Shown: one piece after another, positions 1 through 7,580 of the stretch
How the letters are laid out: every line of letters begins with the position of its first letter
Position numbering within the stretch: position 1 is the stretch's first letter
NCBI RefSeq assembly: GCF_012931845.1
Contig: NZ_CP051884.1
Coordinates: 1,302,001 to 1,366,000, forward strand
From: Cellulomonas taurus
Lineage (GTDB): Bacteria; Actinomycetota; Actinomycetes; Actinomycetales; Cellulomonadaceae
Direction: 5' to 3'
DNA: 64,000 nucleotides
Made by a program: the position numbers and the translations under genes
The notes under the pieces: model-generated
Databases searched by the model: none
Told to the model about the DNA's origin: nothing
Seen by the model: only the letters and a program-made list of their open reading frames with translations

Positions 1-812
1 CGGGCCTGTGCGATGCGCTCCCAGTGCTCCGCGCTCAGAGACCGGGACAGGACCGCGGACAGCGGGATGCGCGCCTCGGCGGCGAGGATCCGCCAGATCA
101 CTTCGTCGCGGCTCATCTCGAGGGTGTGCAGGAGCACGGTCTTCCCTTGCCGCAGTGCAGCGTCCCGGGCGACGTCGACCAGGGCCACGGACTTCCCAGA
201 ACCGGGGCGGCCGGCGAACAGGATCAGCTGCCCGCACGACATTGGACGCATCGAGAGCCCGAGATCCCGCCACGGCCACTGGATCGCGTCCGTCTCGTCC
301 GGTGGGATCTCTAGGTCTTCGAGGACTGCGTCAATCACGTCCCCGATGCTCGTGCGCTCGGCGCTTGGATCCGGACGAGCGGCGGCGGCGAGTTCGGCCA
401 TCGCCGCGGACGCGACATCCTCCGGGGTGCCTTCCATCCCGGACGCGACCTGGGCGATCCGGGTCGACGCCGCCACGAGCCTGCGCCGCGCGGCCATGTC
501 CCGGACGATGTGCGCGTAGAACCCGGCGTTCGACGTCGTCGGGACCCCGGCGATCAGGTCGTGGAGGCGAACGATCCCGCCTGCGTTCTCGAGTGTCCCG
601 GCACGGGCCATGAAGTCCGCGACGGTGATCGGGTCCACGCCAGTTCCGGCGTCGGCGAGGGAGGTGATCGCCTCCCAGATCTGCTCGTGCGCTGGCCGGT
701 AGAAGTCGTCCCCGGCCAGGAGAGGCGCGACCTCGGTCAAGGCTGCTGGTGACCGCAGCACGGCACCGAGGACCGCTGCCTCTGCGGATGGGTCGTGTGG
801 AGGTTCCGTCAT
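1..812 (-). CDS. DnaB-like replicative DNA helicase, partial (C-terminus beyond the left edge)
   Basis: The frame opens with MTEPPHDPSAEAAVLGAVL, typical of the DnaB N-terminal domain that contacts primase (residues about 5-105). It continues into a RecA-like core with the Walker A motif GRPGSGKSVA near residue 207 and the DnaB-style stretch LHTLEMSRDE. The hexameric helicase unwinds the phage replication fork. The reading frame runs off position 1, so the catalytic C-terminus is not visible. It is the most downstream visible gene of the leftward early operon, and the SSB, loader-like and initiator-like genes upstream support a role in element replication. The ATG at 812 has a GAGG element just upstream. 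A 149-bp gap separates it from the preceding gene. Confidence 0.9.
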   Translation of the reverse strand, partial: MTEPPHDPSAEAAVLGAVLRSPAALTEVAPLLAGDDFYRPAHEQIWEAITSLADAGTGVDPITVADFMARAGTLENAGGIVRLHDLIAGVPTTSNAGFYAHIVRDMAARRRLVAASTRIAQVASGMEGTPEDVASAAMAELAAAARPDPSAERTSIGDVIDAVLEDLEIPPDETDAIQWPWRDLGLSMRPMSCGQLILFAGRPGSGKSVALVDVARDAALRQGKTVLLHTLEMSRDEVIWRILAAEARIPLSAVLSRSLSAEHWERIAQA

Positions 813-960
813 GCTGCCTCACTCCCGGCTCCGACCATCGGCTTTGAGCGCGCATCTCGCAGTCTGGCTCTCGACAACCGCTGAGTGTTGTACGTGCCGC
901 AAACAGGCTGAGGGGTTGTGCGAATCAGGTGTCGTTGACGGAGCGCGCGCGACACGGAGC

Positions 961-1716
961 TCACGATTCACACCCGGTGACAACGTGATCGATGTACTCC
1001 TGCTCGATGTCGCCGCCCCGGAGTTGCTGGAGGGCATCACAGGCGTCGCGTCGAACCTGCGCGTCGTGCTCGGCGAGCCACTCCTGCGCGAGGGCCGGGT
1101 CATCCGCGAGGCTCTGGGCGACCGCGGTCTCGAACCCCTCGTTGAACGACCTCGCGTGCGCCTCGCTGTCGCCGTAATGCACGCGCACGACGGTCGGCTC
1201 GGCTGTCGCCAGCAGCCCGGCAGCAGCGAGCATGGCAGCGATGCGAGCCCGCAGCCTGTCGCTCACCGGTGAGCCCCAGTAGTCGCGCCAGCCTGGGTCA
1301 CTCATCGGCTCGTAGCCATCGCAGACCAGCGGGTAGTCGGACCACGCCCGTGCCGCCCGCTCCACGGCGTCACCGTCCTCCGGGGCCGGGTGCGGGGCGT
1401 CCGGGCGGGGCCTGTAGCCCGCGTCCCAGAGGTGCTGCGTCACGTCATCGACACCGGCCCGGGACAGGTCAGTGCCCTCCGAGGCTGTGAACACGTGGTC
1501 GCGGAGGGCCTTGAACGCGGCGTAGGCGTCGCCGACGCGCGGCGTGGGCTGGTCGATGGTCGGTGCACACGGGCCTCGGTGTGCGTATCGGAGCGGACAG
1601 GCCGGGTTGCTGCACGCCTTGTCGCCGCCGAGGCGGGGCTGCCGATCAGCCACCTCTGCGTCCGTGAGTGCAGATGCGCGGTTCTTGTCGGTCGGCGTGG
1701 TCTGGTCGGTGCTCAT
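961..1716 (-). CDS. Hypothetical phage early protein, 251 aa
   Basis: I do not recognise this protein. It is acidic and soluble, with no membrane segment. A short N-terminal cluster, CSNPACPLRYAHRGPC, has three cysteines and one histidine and could bind zinc. The central part is tryptophan-rich (RAWSDYPLVCDGYEPMSD). The start codon overlaps the stop of the upstream gene by four bases, so it is translated as part of the leftward early operon. No function is claimed. Confidence 0.75.
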   Translation of the reverse strand: MSTDQTTPTDKNRASALTDAEVADRQPRLGGDKACSNPACPLRYAHRGPCAPTIDQPTPRVGDAYAAFKALRDHVFTASEGTDLSRAGVDDVTQHLWDAGYRPRPDAPHPAPEDGDAVERAARAWSDYPLVCDGYEPMSDPGWRDYWGSPVSDRLRARIAAMLAAAGLLATAEPTVVRVHYGDSEAHARSFNEGFETAVAQSLADDPALAQEWLAEHDAQVRRDACDALQQLRGGDIEQEYIDHVVTGCES

Positions 1717-2099
1717 GCTCGGCCCTCCTCGGTCTGCGGGGTGACGTCGGCGCGGCGCAGGCGGACGAACCCGTCGTGCATGCCGGTGGCTATCAGGTAG
1801 ACCGGCACTCGCTCGTCGCCGGCGAAAACGGTCCCGTAGTCCGGCTCGTACTCGGTGGTGCCGTTCTGGAGCGATCTGGCACCGACGATGACACCGGTCC
1901 GGGGCATCGGGCCGAACGCCTCGGCCACGCCGCGGTCACGCATGCTGCTCCACACCTTGCGCCGCAGGTCGTGGTGCCCCTGTCGCTTGCGCCACCGGTC
2001 CTGCTCGGTCAGGTCGGCATAGCCACGGCTCAGCACGTCGCGGAAGTCGAACGACACTTGCAGGCCGAGCGTGACGGTGGGCTGGTCGGCGGCGGTCAT
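1713..2099 (-). CDS. Hypothetical phage early protein, 128 aa
   Basis: The protein starts MTAADQPTVTLGLQVSFDF. The ATG at 2099 was chosen because it overlaps the upstream stop (ATGA), the rule across this operon; a longer open frame upstream is a shadow of the neighbouring gene. The sequence looks like a compact mixed alpha/beta domain with no transmembrane segment or recognisable catalytic motif. It lies in a run of five small unknown genes between the helicase and the RusA-like resolvase. Function unknown. Confidence 0.7.
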   Translation of the reverse strand: MTAADQPTVTLGLQVSFDFRDVLSRGYADLTEQDRWRKRQGHHDLRRKVWSSMRDRGVAEAFGPMPRTGVIVGARSLQNGTTEYEPDYGTVFAGDERVPVYLIATGMHDGFVRLRRADVTPQTEEGRA

Positions 2100-2437
2100 C
2101 GGGTCACCGCCGTGATCGGGAAGGCACCGGGCGTCTCGGCAGTGATGCCGCTCCATGTGATGAACCACCCGTCGGGGCCGTCGGGCCCGACGAGGGTGAT
2201 CGCGTGCAGGTGCTCGACCTGGTCTGGGTCGGTCGGGTCGCACAGGGTCGCCTCGGCGTCGTAGTCGCTGACGGCGTCTGCGAACGTCTCGTGGTCGACG
2301 TGCCCGTATGCGAAGACCCAGTCGCCGCCCTCGTTCTCGATGATCGGCACGCCGCGGTACGTGTAGCCCGCGCCATCGTTGAACTCCTCGGCGGTCAGCG
2401 GGGGAAGCGGCGGGTTCGGGTGCTCCATGGTGCTCAC
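2096..2437 (-). CDS. Hypothetical phage early protein, 113 aa
   Basis: The protein starts MSTMEHPNPPLPPLTAEEF and is strongly acidic, with many Asp, Glu and aromatic residues (GGDWVFAYGHVDHETFADAV). Acidity of this kind occurs in DNA-mimic anti-restriction proteins, but also in many neutral phage accessory genes, so no function is assigned. Its start and stop each overlap the neighbouring genes by about four bases, marking translational coupling. Confidence 0.72.
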   Translation of the reverse strand: MSTMEHPNPPLPPLTAEEFNDGAGYTYRGVPIIENEGGDWVFAYGHVDHETFADAVSDYDAEATLCDPTDPDQVEHLHAITLVGPDGPDGWFITWSGITAETPGAFPITAVTR

Positions 2438-2631
2438 TGGTCGTTCTCCTTCGTGTCGTCGTGTTGGGTGTCTGCGGGGATGAGTTCCATCTGCCCGCCG
2501 TTGGGCATGGCGCGGATGATCTGGTCGGCCTGGTCGCGGGGCATCGGGCCGGAGATGACCTGGTCGGCGTATGGGGCCATGTGGTCGGTCGCGTCGTGGC
2601 GGACGCGGACTCGGACGTACTCGGTGGTCAT
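2434..2631 (-). CDS. Hypothetical small phage protein, 65 aa
   Basis: The likely start is the ATG at 2631 (MTTEYVRVRVRHDATDHM), which overlaps the stop of the upstream small gene. A start 30 bases further upstream is possible but would create a larger overlap than the rest of the operon shows. No motif or membrane segment was seen. Part of the packed early operon; function unknown. Confidence 0.65.
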   Translation of the reverse strand: MTTEYVRVRVRHDATDHMAPYADQVISGPMPRDQADQIIRAMPNGGQMELIPADTQHDDTKENDQ

Positions 2632-2822
2632 TGGTCCTCCTTGGTCGCGTACCGGTCGCACATGTCCTGCACCGCCTCGGCTCGTGTGCGCCGTTCTGGG
2701 GCGTCGGGGTAGTGGGCGCGGTACCGGATGCCCTCGGACGGCCCGAACAGCCCCACGGCCCGCGCGTAGCCCGCGTGGTGGGTGCGTCCGCAGCGGGGGC
2801 AGGGCGGGCGTCGGGTGCTCAC
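2628..2822 (-). CDS. Small zinc-ribbon-like phage protein, 64 aa
   Basis: The GTG start at 2822 overlaps the preceding stop as GTGA. The N-terminus reads STRRPPCPRCGRTHHAGYA, a CxxC followed by His-His that could bind one metal ion with the later single Cys. The rest is basic and aromatic. Its small size, the CxxC and its position among replication genes suggest a nucleic-acid-associated accessory protein, but this is weak inference. Confidence 0.62.
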   Translation of the reverse strand: MSTRRPPCPRCGRTHHAGYARAVGLFGPSEGIRYRAHYPDAPERRTRAEAVQDMCDRYATKEDQ

Positions 2823-3178
2823 TGGTCGCGCTCCTGCGTGGTGGTGCGTGTGACCTCTCCGGCGGCGATCACGAGCGTGTCGCCCGGGTAGGCGACGACA
2901 TCGCGCGCGTCCTGCCTGATCGCCAGGTACTCGCACCCGGTGGGCCACCAGACCTCTGCGGTCGGGCAGTGCTCACGGATCAGGTCGGCGAGGCGGGTGA
3001 CGTGGACCCGCTCGGGCCACGCGGTGGCGTACGGGCGCTTGCCGGGCGTGGTGTGCCCGGTGCCGCGCAGTCGGGGCCACGTCACGGTGGCGACGACACC
3101 GAGGTCAGTGTCGGTCAGCTCGACGACCGGAACCGTCGGGTCCTGGTCGAGCAGGTCGTAGATGTCCGGCTGGCTCAC
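2819..3178 (-). CDS. Hypothetical phage early protein, 119 aa
   Basis: The protein starts MSQPDIYDLLDQDPTVPVV and has alternating hydrophobic residues suggesting beta strands, such as GDTLVIAAGEVTRTTT near the C-terminus. There is no transmembrane segment or catalytic signature. It is translationally coupled to the RusA-like gene upstream (overlap at 3175-3178) and to the small CxxC protein downstream. Function unknown. Confidence 0.7.
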   Translation of the reverse strand: MSQPDIYDLLDQDPTVPVVELTDTDLGVVATVTWPRLRGTGHTTPGKRPYATAWPERVHVTRLADLIREHCPTAEVWWPTGCEYLAIRQDARDVVAYPGDTLVIAAGEVTRTTTQERDQ

Positions 3179-3600
3179 GGCAGTGCCTCCGCGTGGACTC
3201 GGATCAGCGCGCCGGGGACCGCGTGCGGCCCATCGGCGTAGGCCTTCGTCACGTCGGTGTGCACGACCTGCGCGTCGTCCACGTAGACCCCCGCGGACTT
3301 GAGCGCGTCGAGAGTCGAACGCAGGAGCTTGTCGATGTCCGGCTTCACGACCGGCAGCGGCCGTCGCGCCACGGGCACCGACCGAGGCCGAGCGAGGAGG
3401 AACAAGATTTCCACGCTCACCGCGCCCTCGACCGGGGCGGGAACGAGGCCCTGCGCAGCTTCCCGGACGTCGGCACGCCAGGACTTCACCTTCGTGCTGG
3501 CCGACTCCACGAGGATCCCGCGACCACCCCGGTTCCCGAGGTACCGCTTCGAACCCTGCGGTGCCGGGGTCCCCGGCACGAACACCTCGACGCTGCCCAT
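3175..3600 (-). CDS. RusA-like Holliday junction resolvase, 141 aa
   Basis: RusA proteins are small homodimeric endonucleases that cleave four-way DNA junctions at replication forks. The signature is clear: KPDIDKLLRSTLDAL followed by DDAQVV, giving the clustered acidic residues that bind magnesium. The N-terminus EVFVPGTPAPQGSKR matches the usual RusA opening strand and PxxxxR region, and length is normal. The ATG at 3600 is one base downstream of the SSB gene's stop. A longer open frame upstream is a shadow over that gene. Position next to SSB fits phage replication and recombination. Confidence 0.87.
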   Translation of the reverse strand: MGSVEVFVPGTPAPQGSKRYLGNRGGRGILVESASTKVKSWRADVREAAQGLVPAPVEGAVSVEILFLLARPRSVPVARRPLPVVKPDIDKLLRSTLDALKSAGVYVDDAQVVHTDVTKAYADGPHAVPGALIRVHAEALP

Positions 3601-3601
3601 G

Positions 3602-4075
3602 TCAGAAGGGAGGCACGTCGGAGTAGCTGGACGCCCCACCATCGGACGCCCACGGGTCACGCCCCTGCTGCTGACCGCCGCTCCACCCGCCCTGCTGCTG
3701 ACCACCCTGACGCTGGGCCCGGGTGACCTTGGCCGAGGCGCTACGCAGCGACGGGCCGACCTCGTCGACCTGCAGCTCGACGACGGTGCGTTTCTCGCCC
3801 TCACGGGTCTCGTAGGACCGCTGCACCAGCCGGCCCTGCACGATGACCCGCATGCCCTTGGTCAGGGACTCGGCGACGTTCTCCGCTGCCTCGCGCCAGA
3901 TCGAGCAGCGCATGAACAGCGTGTCGCCGTCCTTCCACTCGTTGGTCTGACGGTCGAAGGACCGCGGGGTGGACGCCACCGTGAACGAGGCGACAGCCGC
4001 GCCCGACTGCGTGTAGCGGAGGTCGACGTCGGCGGTGAGATTTCCGATCACCGTGGTCACGGTGTCTCCGGCCAT
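3602..4075 (-). CDS. ssb: Single-stranded DNA-binding protein (SSB), 157 aa
   Basis: An OB-fold SSB binds exposed single strands during phage replication and recruits partners by its C-terminal tip. The first 110 residues are typical ([19 protein letters not shown], then [22 protein letters not shown] and [16 protein letters not shown]). A Gln/Gly-rich linker follows. The last residues, SDVPPF, are the conserved acidic tip. The length is normal. It lies between a helicase-loader-like gene and the RusA-like gene, and is phage-encoded rather than the chromosomal copy, judging by context. Confidence 0.94.
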   Translation of the reverse strand: MAGDTVTTVIGNLTADVDLRYTQSGAAVASFTVASTPRSFDRQTNEWKDGDTLFMRCSIWREAAENVAESLTKGMRVIVQGRLVQRSYETREGEKRTVVELQVDEVGPSLRSASAKVTRAQRQGGQQQGGWSGGQQQGRDPWASDGGASSYSDVPPF

Positions 4076-4077
4076 GG

Positions 4078-4428
4078 TCAGGCTCCAATCTGGTTGGGGT
4101 TGGTCTGCCCGGACGCGATCTGCGCGAGCATCTGGTGACGGCGGGCCTGATACGCGGCCACGTCGTCGGGGTCGACGTCCGGCAGGGGTGGGGGCGCGGC
4201 AGCGAGCCGGGCACCCCGGATGCGCTTCACCCCTGCGATCACGTGCGCGGGCATCAGGTAGTCGGTGGTCTCACGTCGGTGCGCCCGGACTGCTTCGAGT
4301 GCGTCGTCGATCGGGAGTTCGCACACCAGGTCGTGCCAGGCGGAGACGGTCGCCCGGTCGACGCGGCGGTTGTCCCCGATCTGCACGAGCGCGAGGAGCT
4401 GCGCGGTCTGCTGGATGTCCACGCTCAC
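4078..4428 (-). CDS. Putative helicase loader / G39P-like protein, 116 aa
   Basis: The GTG start at 4428 overlaps the upstream stop as GTGA. The helical N-terminus ([19 protein letters not shown], then [17 protein letters not shown] and [12 protein letters not shown]) has the layout of the N-terminal domain of loader proteins such as G39P of phage SPP1: helices around a conserved Trp, ending in a Pro-containing helix. Such proteins bring DnaB-type helicases to the origin, which agrees with DnaB and an initiator-like gene in the same operon. The match is by pattern and context only. Confidence 0.55.
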   Translation of the reverse strand: MSVDIQQTAQLLALVQIGDNRRVDRATVSAWHDLVCELPIDDALEAVRAHRRETTDYLMPAHVIAGVKRIRGARLAAAPPPLPDVDPDDVAAYQARRHQMLAQIASGQTNPNQIGA

Positions 4429-5369
4429 GCCCCGATCTGGTGGCGGTCGTGCTCGGCCTGCAGCTCGGCACCCAACGCCAGGACGTCCATCGCCGCGTCC
4501 GTCGGGGACAGGCGGCGCGGGCCGCGGCGGGTCTCGTGCACGACCGACGCCAGCGCGGAGGGGTGCAGGCCCTTGCGGTGCCATTCGGCGAGCCCGGCGC
4601 GCACCACGTCGAACGGGATGCCCTCATCGAGGAGGGTCTTCGTCTCTCGTGACAGCTGGCCGATCACCCGGCCCGGAGGACGGTCGTCGCAGTGGTCGAT
4701 CCACTCACCGATGAGCGTCTGCGCCGACGCGGGCGCATCGGCGTCCGCCGCCGTAGGCGGAACGGGGGTAGGTGGCTGGGGGACGGGGGTAGGGGGAAGG
4801 GGGAGCGCGCCCCCGCGCACGTAAGGGGGTACCGCAGGGCTTCCCGAAGGGGTCTCGGTACCCATCGGGAAGGCATCCCGGAAGTCCTCGCGGAGGGTGT
4901 CCACGACGGCTGAGACCTGCTCGAACGGTGAAGGGAGGTCCCCACCACGCCCACCAGGAGCCTTCGACAAGTCGTCCAGCGGTAGCCGCGCGAGTTCAAC
5001 CGCGAACGCCTCCCGCAGCCGCCCCGACTCGATCTGAGCGGCGTCCTCCCGCATCCGGAGCATCACCTTCGGCTGCTTCCACACGCCGTCATTGCGGACG
5101 AACGTGCGCAGGAGGACCTCCTCGGTGTCCTCGTCGAGCACGACGAAACGTGCGCCTTCGAGCGCGGACAGGGCCGCCTCCACGGACTCGACGGTTTCGC
5201 CGCTGACCTTCTTCGCCCACCGGCGAGTACGCATCGGCAGCAGCCCGGCGTGGGACAGATCAGGCTGGGACAGCAGGAACAGGTACATCCGCTGGGCGGC
5301 GACGTTCAGCGCGATGAAGTCCTCGTCGGCCCAGATCGCCGTCAGGATGCGGCCGTGCTGGCGGGTCAT
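4425..5369 (-). CDS. Phage replication initiator-like protein with N-terminal winged-helix region, 314 aa
   Basis: The N-terminal 110 residues (MTRQHGRILTAIWADEDFIA, FLLSQPDLSHAGLLPMRTRRW) resemble the winged-helix domain of actinophage replication and DnaD-like proteins. A Pro/Ala-rich linker (about 200-230) leads to a C-terminal helical region with GEWIDHCDDRPPGRVIGQL and WHRKGLHPSALASVVHE, common in initiators that hand over to a helicase loader. Its neighbour downstream is such a loader-like gene. Origin sequences are often inside genes of this class; the simple GGGGGTA-rich linker coding region near 4,765-4,805 is a possible but unproven site. Confidence 0.62.
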   Translation of the reverse strand: MTRQHGRILTAIWADEDFIALNVAAQRMYLFLLSQPDLSHAGLLPMRTRRWAKKVSGETVESVEAALSALEGARFVVLDEDTEEVLLRTFVRNDGVWKQPKVMLRMREDAAQIESGRLREAFAVELARLPLDDLSKAPGGRGGDLPSPFEQVSAVVDTLREDFRDAFPMGTETPSGSPAVPPYVRGGALPLPPTPVPQPPTPVPPTAADADAPASAQTLIGEWIDHCDDRPPGRVIGQLSRETKTLLDEGIPFDVVRAGLAEWHRKGLHPSALASVVHETRRGPRRLSPTDAAMDVLALGAELQAEHDRHQIGA

Positions 5370-6409
5370 CGGTTGCTCTCGATGAGGTCGATCTCGACCG
5401 GGGAGAGCTCGTACCCGAGGACCTTGAGCAGCTCGTACTGCCCAGCCGGGTCGGACTGGATCGCCAGGGCCAGGGCGAGGAGCGCGCGATCGGGGTCAAC
5501 GCGCGCGACGTCGGCGGCGTCGGACACCCCGAGTGAGCCGAGCCACGTCCGGGTCACCGTGCGGGGGAGCCGACTGGCGAGCGTGGCCACCACGCCCTTG
5601 CGCAGCCGTGGGAGCGCGTCGCGTGGTGGTCGGCGTGTCCCGGTGAGGTACGGGTGAGCGAACTCCGAGCGCAGCTCCGCGGCCACCGCGGTGGGCACGT
5701 CCGTCCCGATCCGCTGCGACGCGACTTCCTGCCGGAACTCCTTCGTGCCCACGACCCGCAGGACCTTCTTCGCGGCGGCCGGCGGCAGGTTCACCATCGC
5801 CTCGGCGTCGTCCAGGGTCATCACCCCGGTGTGCAGCTGCTTCTTCGCGTCCTCAGACAGGGCGAGGAGCGCGAGCCGCCGGTCGACGGTCTTCTTCGAG
5901 ACCTTCACCTGCTGCGCGATCCGGGTCGCGGTCAGGCCCTCGAGGGTCAGCTGCTCGAACCCGCGCGCCTCCTCGATCGGAGTCAGGTTCTGCCGGTGCC
6001 CGTTCTCGCGGAGCATCACCCCGACCTGGTCGGCGACGGACCGCAGGTCGGTGCGGACCACGCACGGCGCGTCCCACTGGCCCACCGCGATCGACGCCTG
6101 GCGGCGCCGGTGCCCCGCCAGGACCGTCCAGTCGTCTCCGGCGGGCTCGGACCCACCAGGGCAGGGGATTCCGTCGTGGGTGTGCTCCTGCAGCACCCCG
6201 GTCGGGTTGCGCCGCACCTGCTCGTCGCAGTCGGCGCACACCCCGGCCGGTTTGCCCCAGGACCCGGGCACGACGACCAACGGTTCGATGATGCCGTTGT
6301 CGCGGATGTCCGCGGCCAGCTCGGTCAGGTCACCGAGATCAACTCTCGGGTTACGCGGATGGGGACGGATGGACCGCAGCGGGAGCATCCGCAGGTCACG
6401 AGGCGACAC
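5366..6409 (-). CDS. ParB/Spo0J-type DNA-binding protein with an inserted zinc-finger-like loop, 347 aa
   Basis: The N-terminal ParB/sulfiredoxin-like domain is recognisable from LRSIRPHPRNPRVDLGDL and AGHRRRQASI, the arginine-rich motif that binds CTP in ParB proteins. A helix-turn-helix follows (LTATRIAQQVKVSKKTVDRR). Between the first strands and the arginine motif lies an insert with CADCDEQV, a His-x-His and a CPGG, which could form one zinc site. In phages such proteins either segregate plasmid-like prophages or act as transcription or replication regulators. It overlaps the initiator-like gene by four bases, so a replication-linked role is plausible. Confidence 0.8.
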   Translation of the reverse strand: MSPRDLRMLPLRSIRPHPRNPRVDLGDLTELAADIRDNGIIEPLVVVPGSWGKPAGVCADCDEQVRRNPTGVLQEHTHDGIPCPGGSEPAGDDWTVLAGHRRRQASIAVGQWDAPCVVRTDLRSVADQVGVMLRENGHRQNLTPIEEARGFEQLTLEGLTATRIAQQVKVSKKTVDRRLALLALSEDAKKQLHTGVMTLDDAEAMVNLPPAAAKKVLRVVGTKEFRQEVASQRIGTDVPTAVAAELRSEFAHPYLTGTRRPPRDALPRLRKGVVATLASRLPRTVTRTWLGSLGVSDAADVARVDPDRALLALALAIQSDPAGQYELLKVLGYELSPVEIDLIESNR

Positions 6410-6869
6410 GAGCCCAGCCCTTCATGTAGGTGCGGCGGAGGTATTTGACGGTGCGGTCTGTCACGTCCTCCCGGTTCAGGAGGGTGACGATCTCGTCGGC
6501 GGTCATCCCGGCCTCGGTCATCCGCAGGACGAGATCGCGTACCCGGGGGTGCAGGTCCCCGGGTGCGGGGTCAGGCAGGCCGTCGAGCATCGCGGCCGTG
6601 AGTTGCCGTGCCGGCGTCGCGTCGATCACGTCGACGTCCACCACGGTGACCTGGTGTCGGTCCTGCCAGACGACACGCTCGGCGCGGGTCAGCCCGCCGG
6701 CCACCCCGGCGACATTCATGCGCTTCACCGTCGGGGAGCACCGTTCGAGGAGTGGGCACCGACCGCACAGGGCACGCGCCGCGGCGATGTCCTCTGCGGG
6801 GGAGTGCTCGTCGATCTCCACCAGGTCCACTGGTGGGTCGTTCTTGGGGTAGCACAGGGCCCTGGTCAC
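6396..6869 (-). CDS. WhiB-like protein with C-terminal HTH extension, 157 aa
   Basis: WhiB proteins hold a 4Fe-4S cluster on four cysteines and act with the main sigma factor. Four Cys are seen: one at residue 5, then ALCGRCPLLERC. The following GVAGGLTRAER is close to the family's G(V/I)WGG turn with Trp replaced by Ala. An extra C-terminal 70 residues contain an HTH-like segment (MTADEIVTLLNREDVTDRTV), giving a fused DNA-binding part. The GTG at 6869 overlaps the previous stop and was preferred over an earlier ATG. Its presence in the operon suggests control of host or phage transcription. Confidence 0.75.
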   Translation of the reverse strand: MTRALCYPKNDPPVDLVEIDEHSPAEDIAAARALCGRCPLLERCSPTVKRMNVAGVAGGLTRAERVVWQDRHQVTVVDVDVIDATPARQLTAAMLDGLPDPAPGDLHPRVRDLVLRMTEAGMTADEIVTLLNREDVTDRTVKYLRRTYMKGWARVAS

Positions 6870-7123
6870 GATGCCTCCCGCAGGGTCTTGCAACGCCTGG
6901 ACAGCGTCGCTGGGTCGTCGTCGTACCGGGCCACTGCGGCGGCGCGTTCCAGCTCCGCCCCGGCACGGATGTCAGCGGCCGTGAAGCTGTCCGCCGCACG
7001 TCGGGCCCGGTGGTCCCGGGTCCTGCGTTTCCACGCGTAGGCGAGTTCGTCACGGCGCGGGGACGGGGGCATCGACGCGATGTCCGACCACCGCACCGGC
7101 AGGTGCGCGACCGGCCCGGTCAT
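6866..7123 (-). CDS. Hypothetical basic phage protein, 85 aa
   Basis: The protein (MTGPVAHLPVRWSDIASMPP) is rich in Arg and Ala and mainly helical, with no cysteine pairs or membrane segment. It lies between two WhiB-like genes and overlaps both by four bases, so it is co-translated with them. It might bind nucleic acid or partner with a WhiB protein, but nothing in the sequence proves this. Confidence 0.68.
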   Translation of the reverse strand: MTGPVAHLPVRWSDIASMPPSPRRDELAYAWKRRTRDHRARRAADSFTAADIRAGAELERAAAVARYDDDPATLSRRCKTLREAS

Positions 7124-7449
7124 GCCGCACCGACCTGGGCTCGCGCCAACCGGCGGCGGTGCAGGGTGCGGCGCTCGTCCGGAGACGTCCCGCCACGCAT
7201 CCCGTACCGGGCACCCTGTGCCTCGGTCTTCATCGCGTCAGCGAGACACTCCTCGATCACCGGGCACGCGGAACAGATCGCACGCGGGACCGCCCACTCC
7301 GCTTCCGTCGGGGTGTGGTCGTCGTCCGGTTCGAAGACTTCGGGGTGCTCGTCCACGCAGGCCGCGCGGTACAACCAGTGCTCGTCTTTCTCGTAGTCGG
7401 GAGTGACCGTCCCGGACCGGACGACGGTGAACGCGCTGACCCGCATCAT
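7120..7449 (-). CDS. WhiB family iron-sulfur transcriptional regulator, 109 aa
   Basis: This is a canonical phage WhiB. It has WLYRAACVDEHPEVFEP with the first Cys, then AICSACPVIEECLADA with the CxxC and fourth Cys that hold the 4Fe-4S cluster. YGMRGGTSPDERR is the glycine turn, with Met-Arg in place of Ile/Val-Trp. Phage WhiBs (such as that of mycobacteriophage TM4) can act as dominant negative copies of host WhiB2 and promote exclusion of related phages. It is the first gene of this sub-block of the leftward operon; the 131 bp upstream is shared with the divergent SRA-HNH gene. Confidence 0.85.
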   Translation of the reverse strand: MMRVSAFTVVRSGTVTPDYEKDEHWLYRAACVDEHPEVFEPDDDHTPTEAEWAVPRAICSACPVIEECLADAMKTEAQGARYGMRGGTSPDERRTLHRRRLARAQVGAA

Positions 7450-7580
7450 GCGGAGGCCTCTCGAAGTCGAGGGCGCGCGACCGGGTCGAGGTGGGGAGTC
7501 GTCATGCTGCGCAGTCCCTTCGGGTGAACGGTGCGCTGACCTGCACCTCGGTTTCGGACGCGGTCGCTACCGTGCTGCGC
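7450..7580. promoter_or_regulatory. Divergent intergenic region between a WhiB gene and the SRA-HNH cargo gene
   Basis: The 131 bp between the leftward WhiB start and the rightward endonuclease start must carry the promoter of at least the cargo gene. I could not identify convincing -35 and -10 boxes. A 19-codon leftward frame (start 7504) overlaps the WhiB start as ATGATG, but is too short to support as a gene. Confidence 0.35.

Noticed and set aside
2096-2437. DNA-mimic anti-restriction (Ocr/ArdA-type) protein
   Set aside because: The protein is acidic, but no ArdA or Ocr pattern could be recognised, so only a hypothetical call is made.
7446-7504. Nineteen-codon leftward frame overlapping the WhiB start
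   Set aside because: ATGATG overlap is suggestive, but it is too short and has no clear ribosome binding site.
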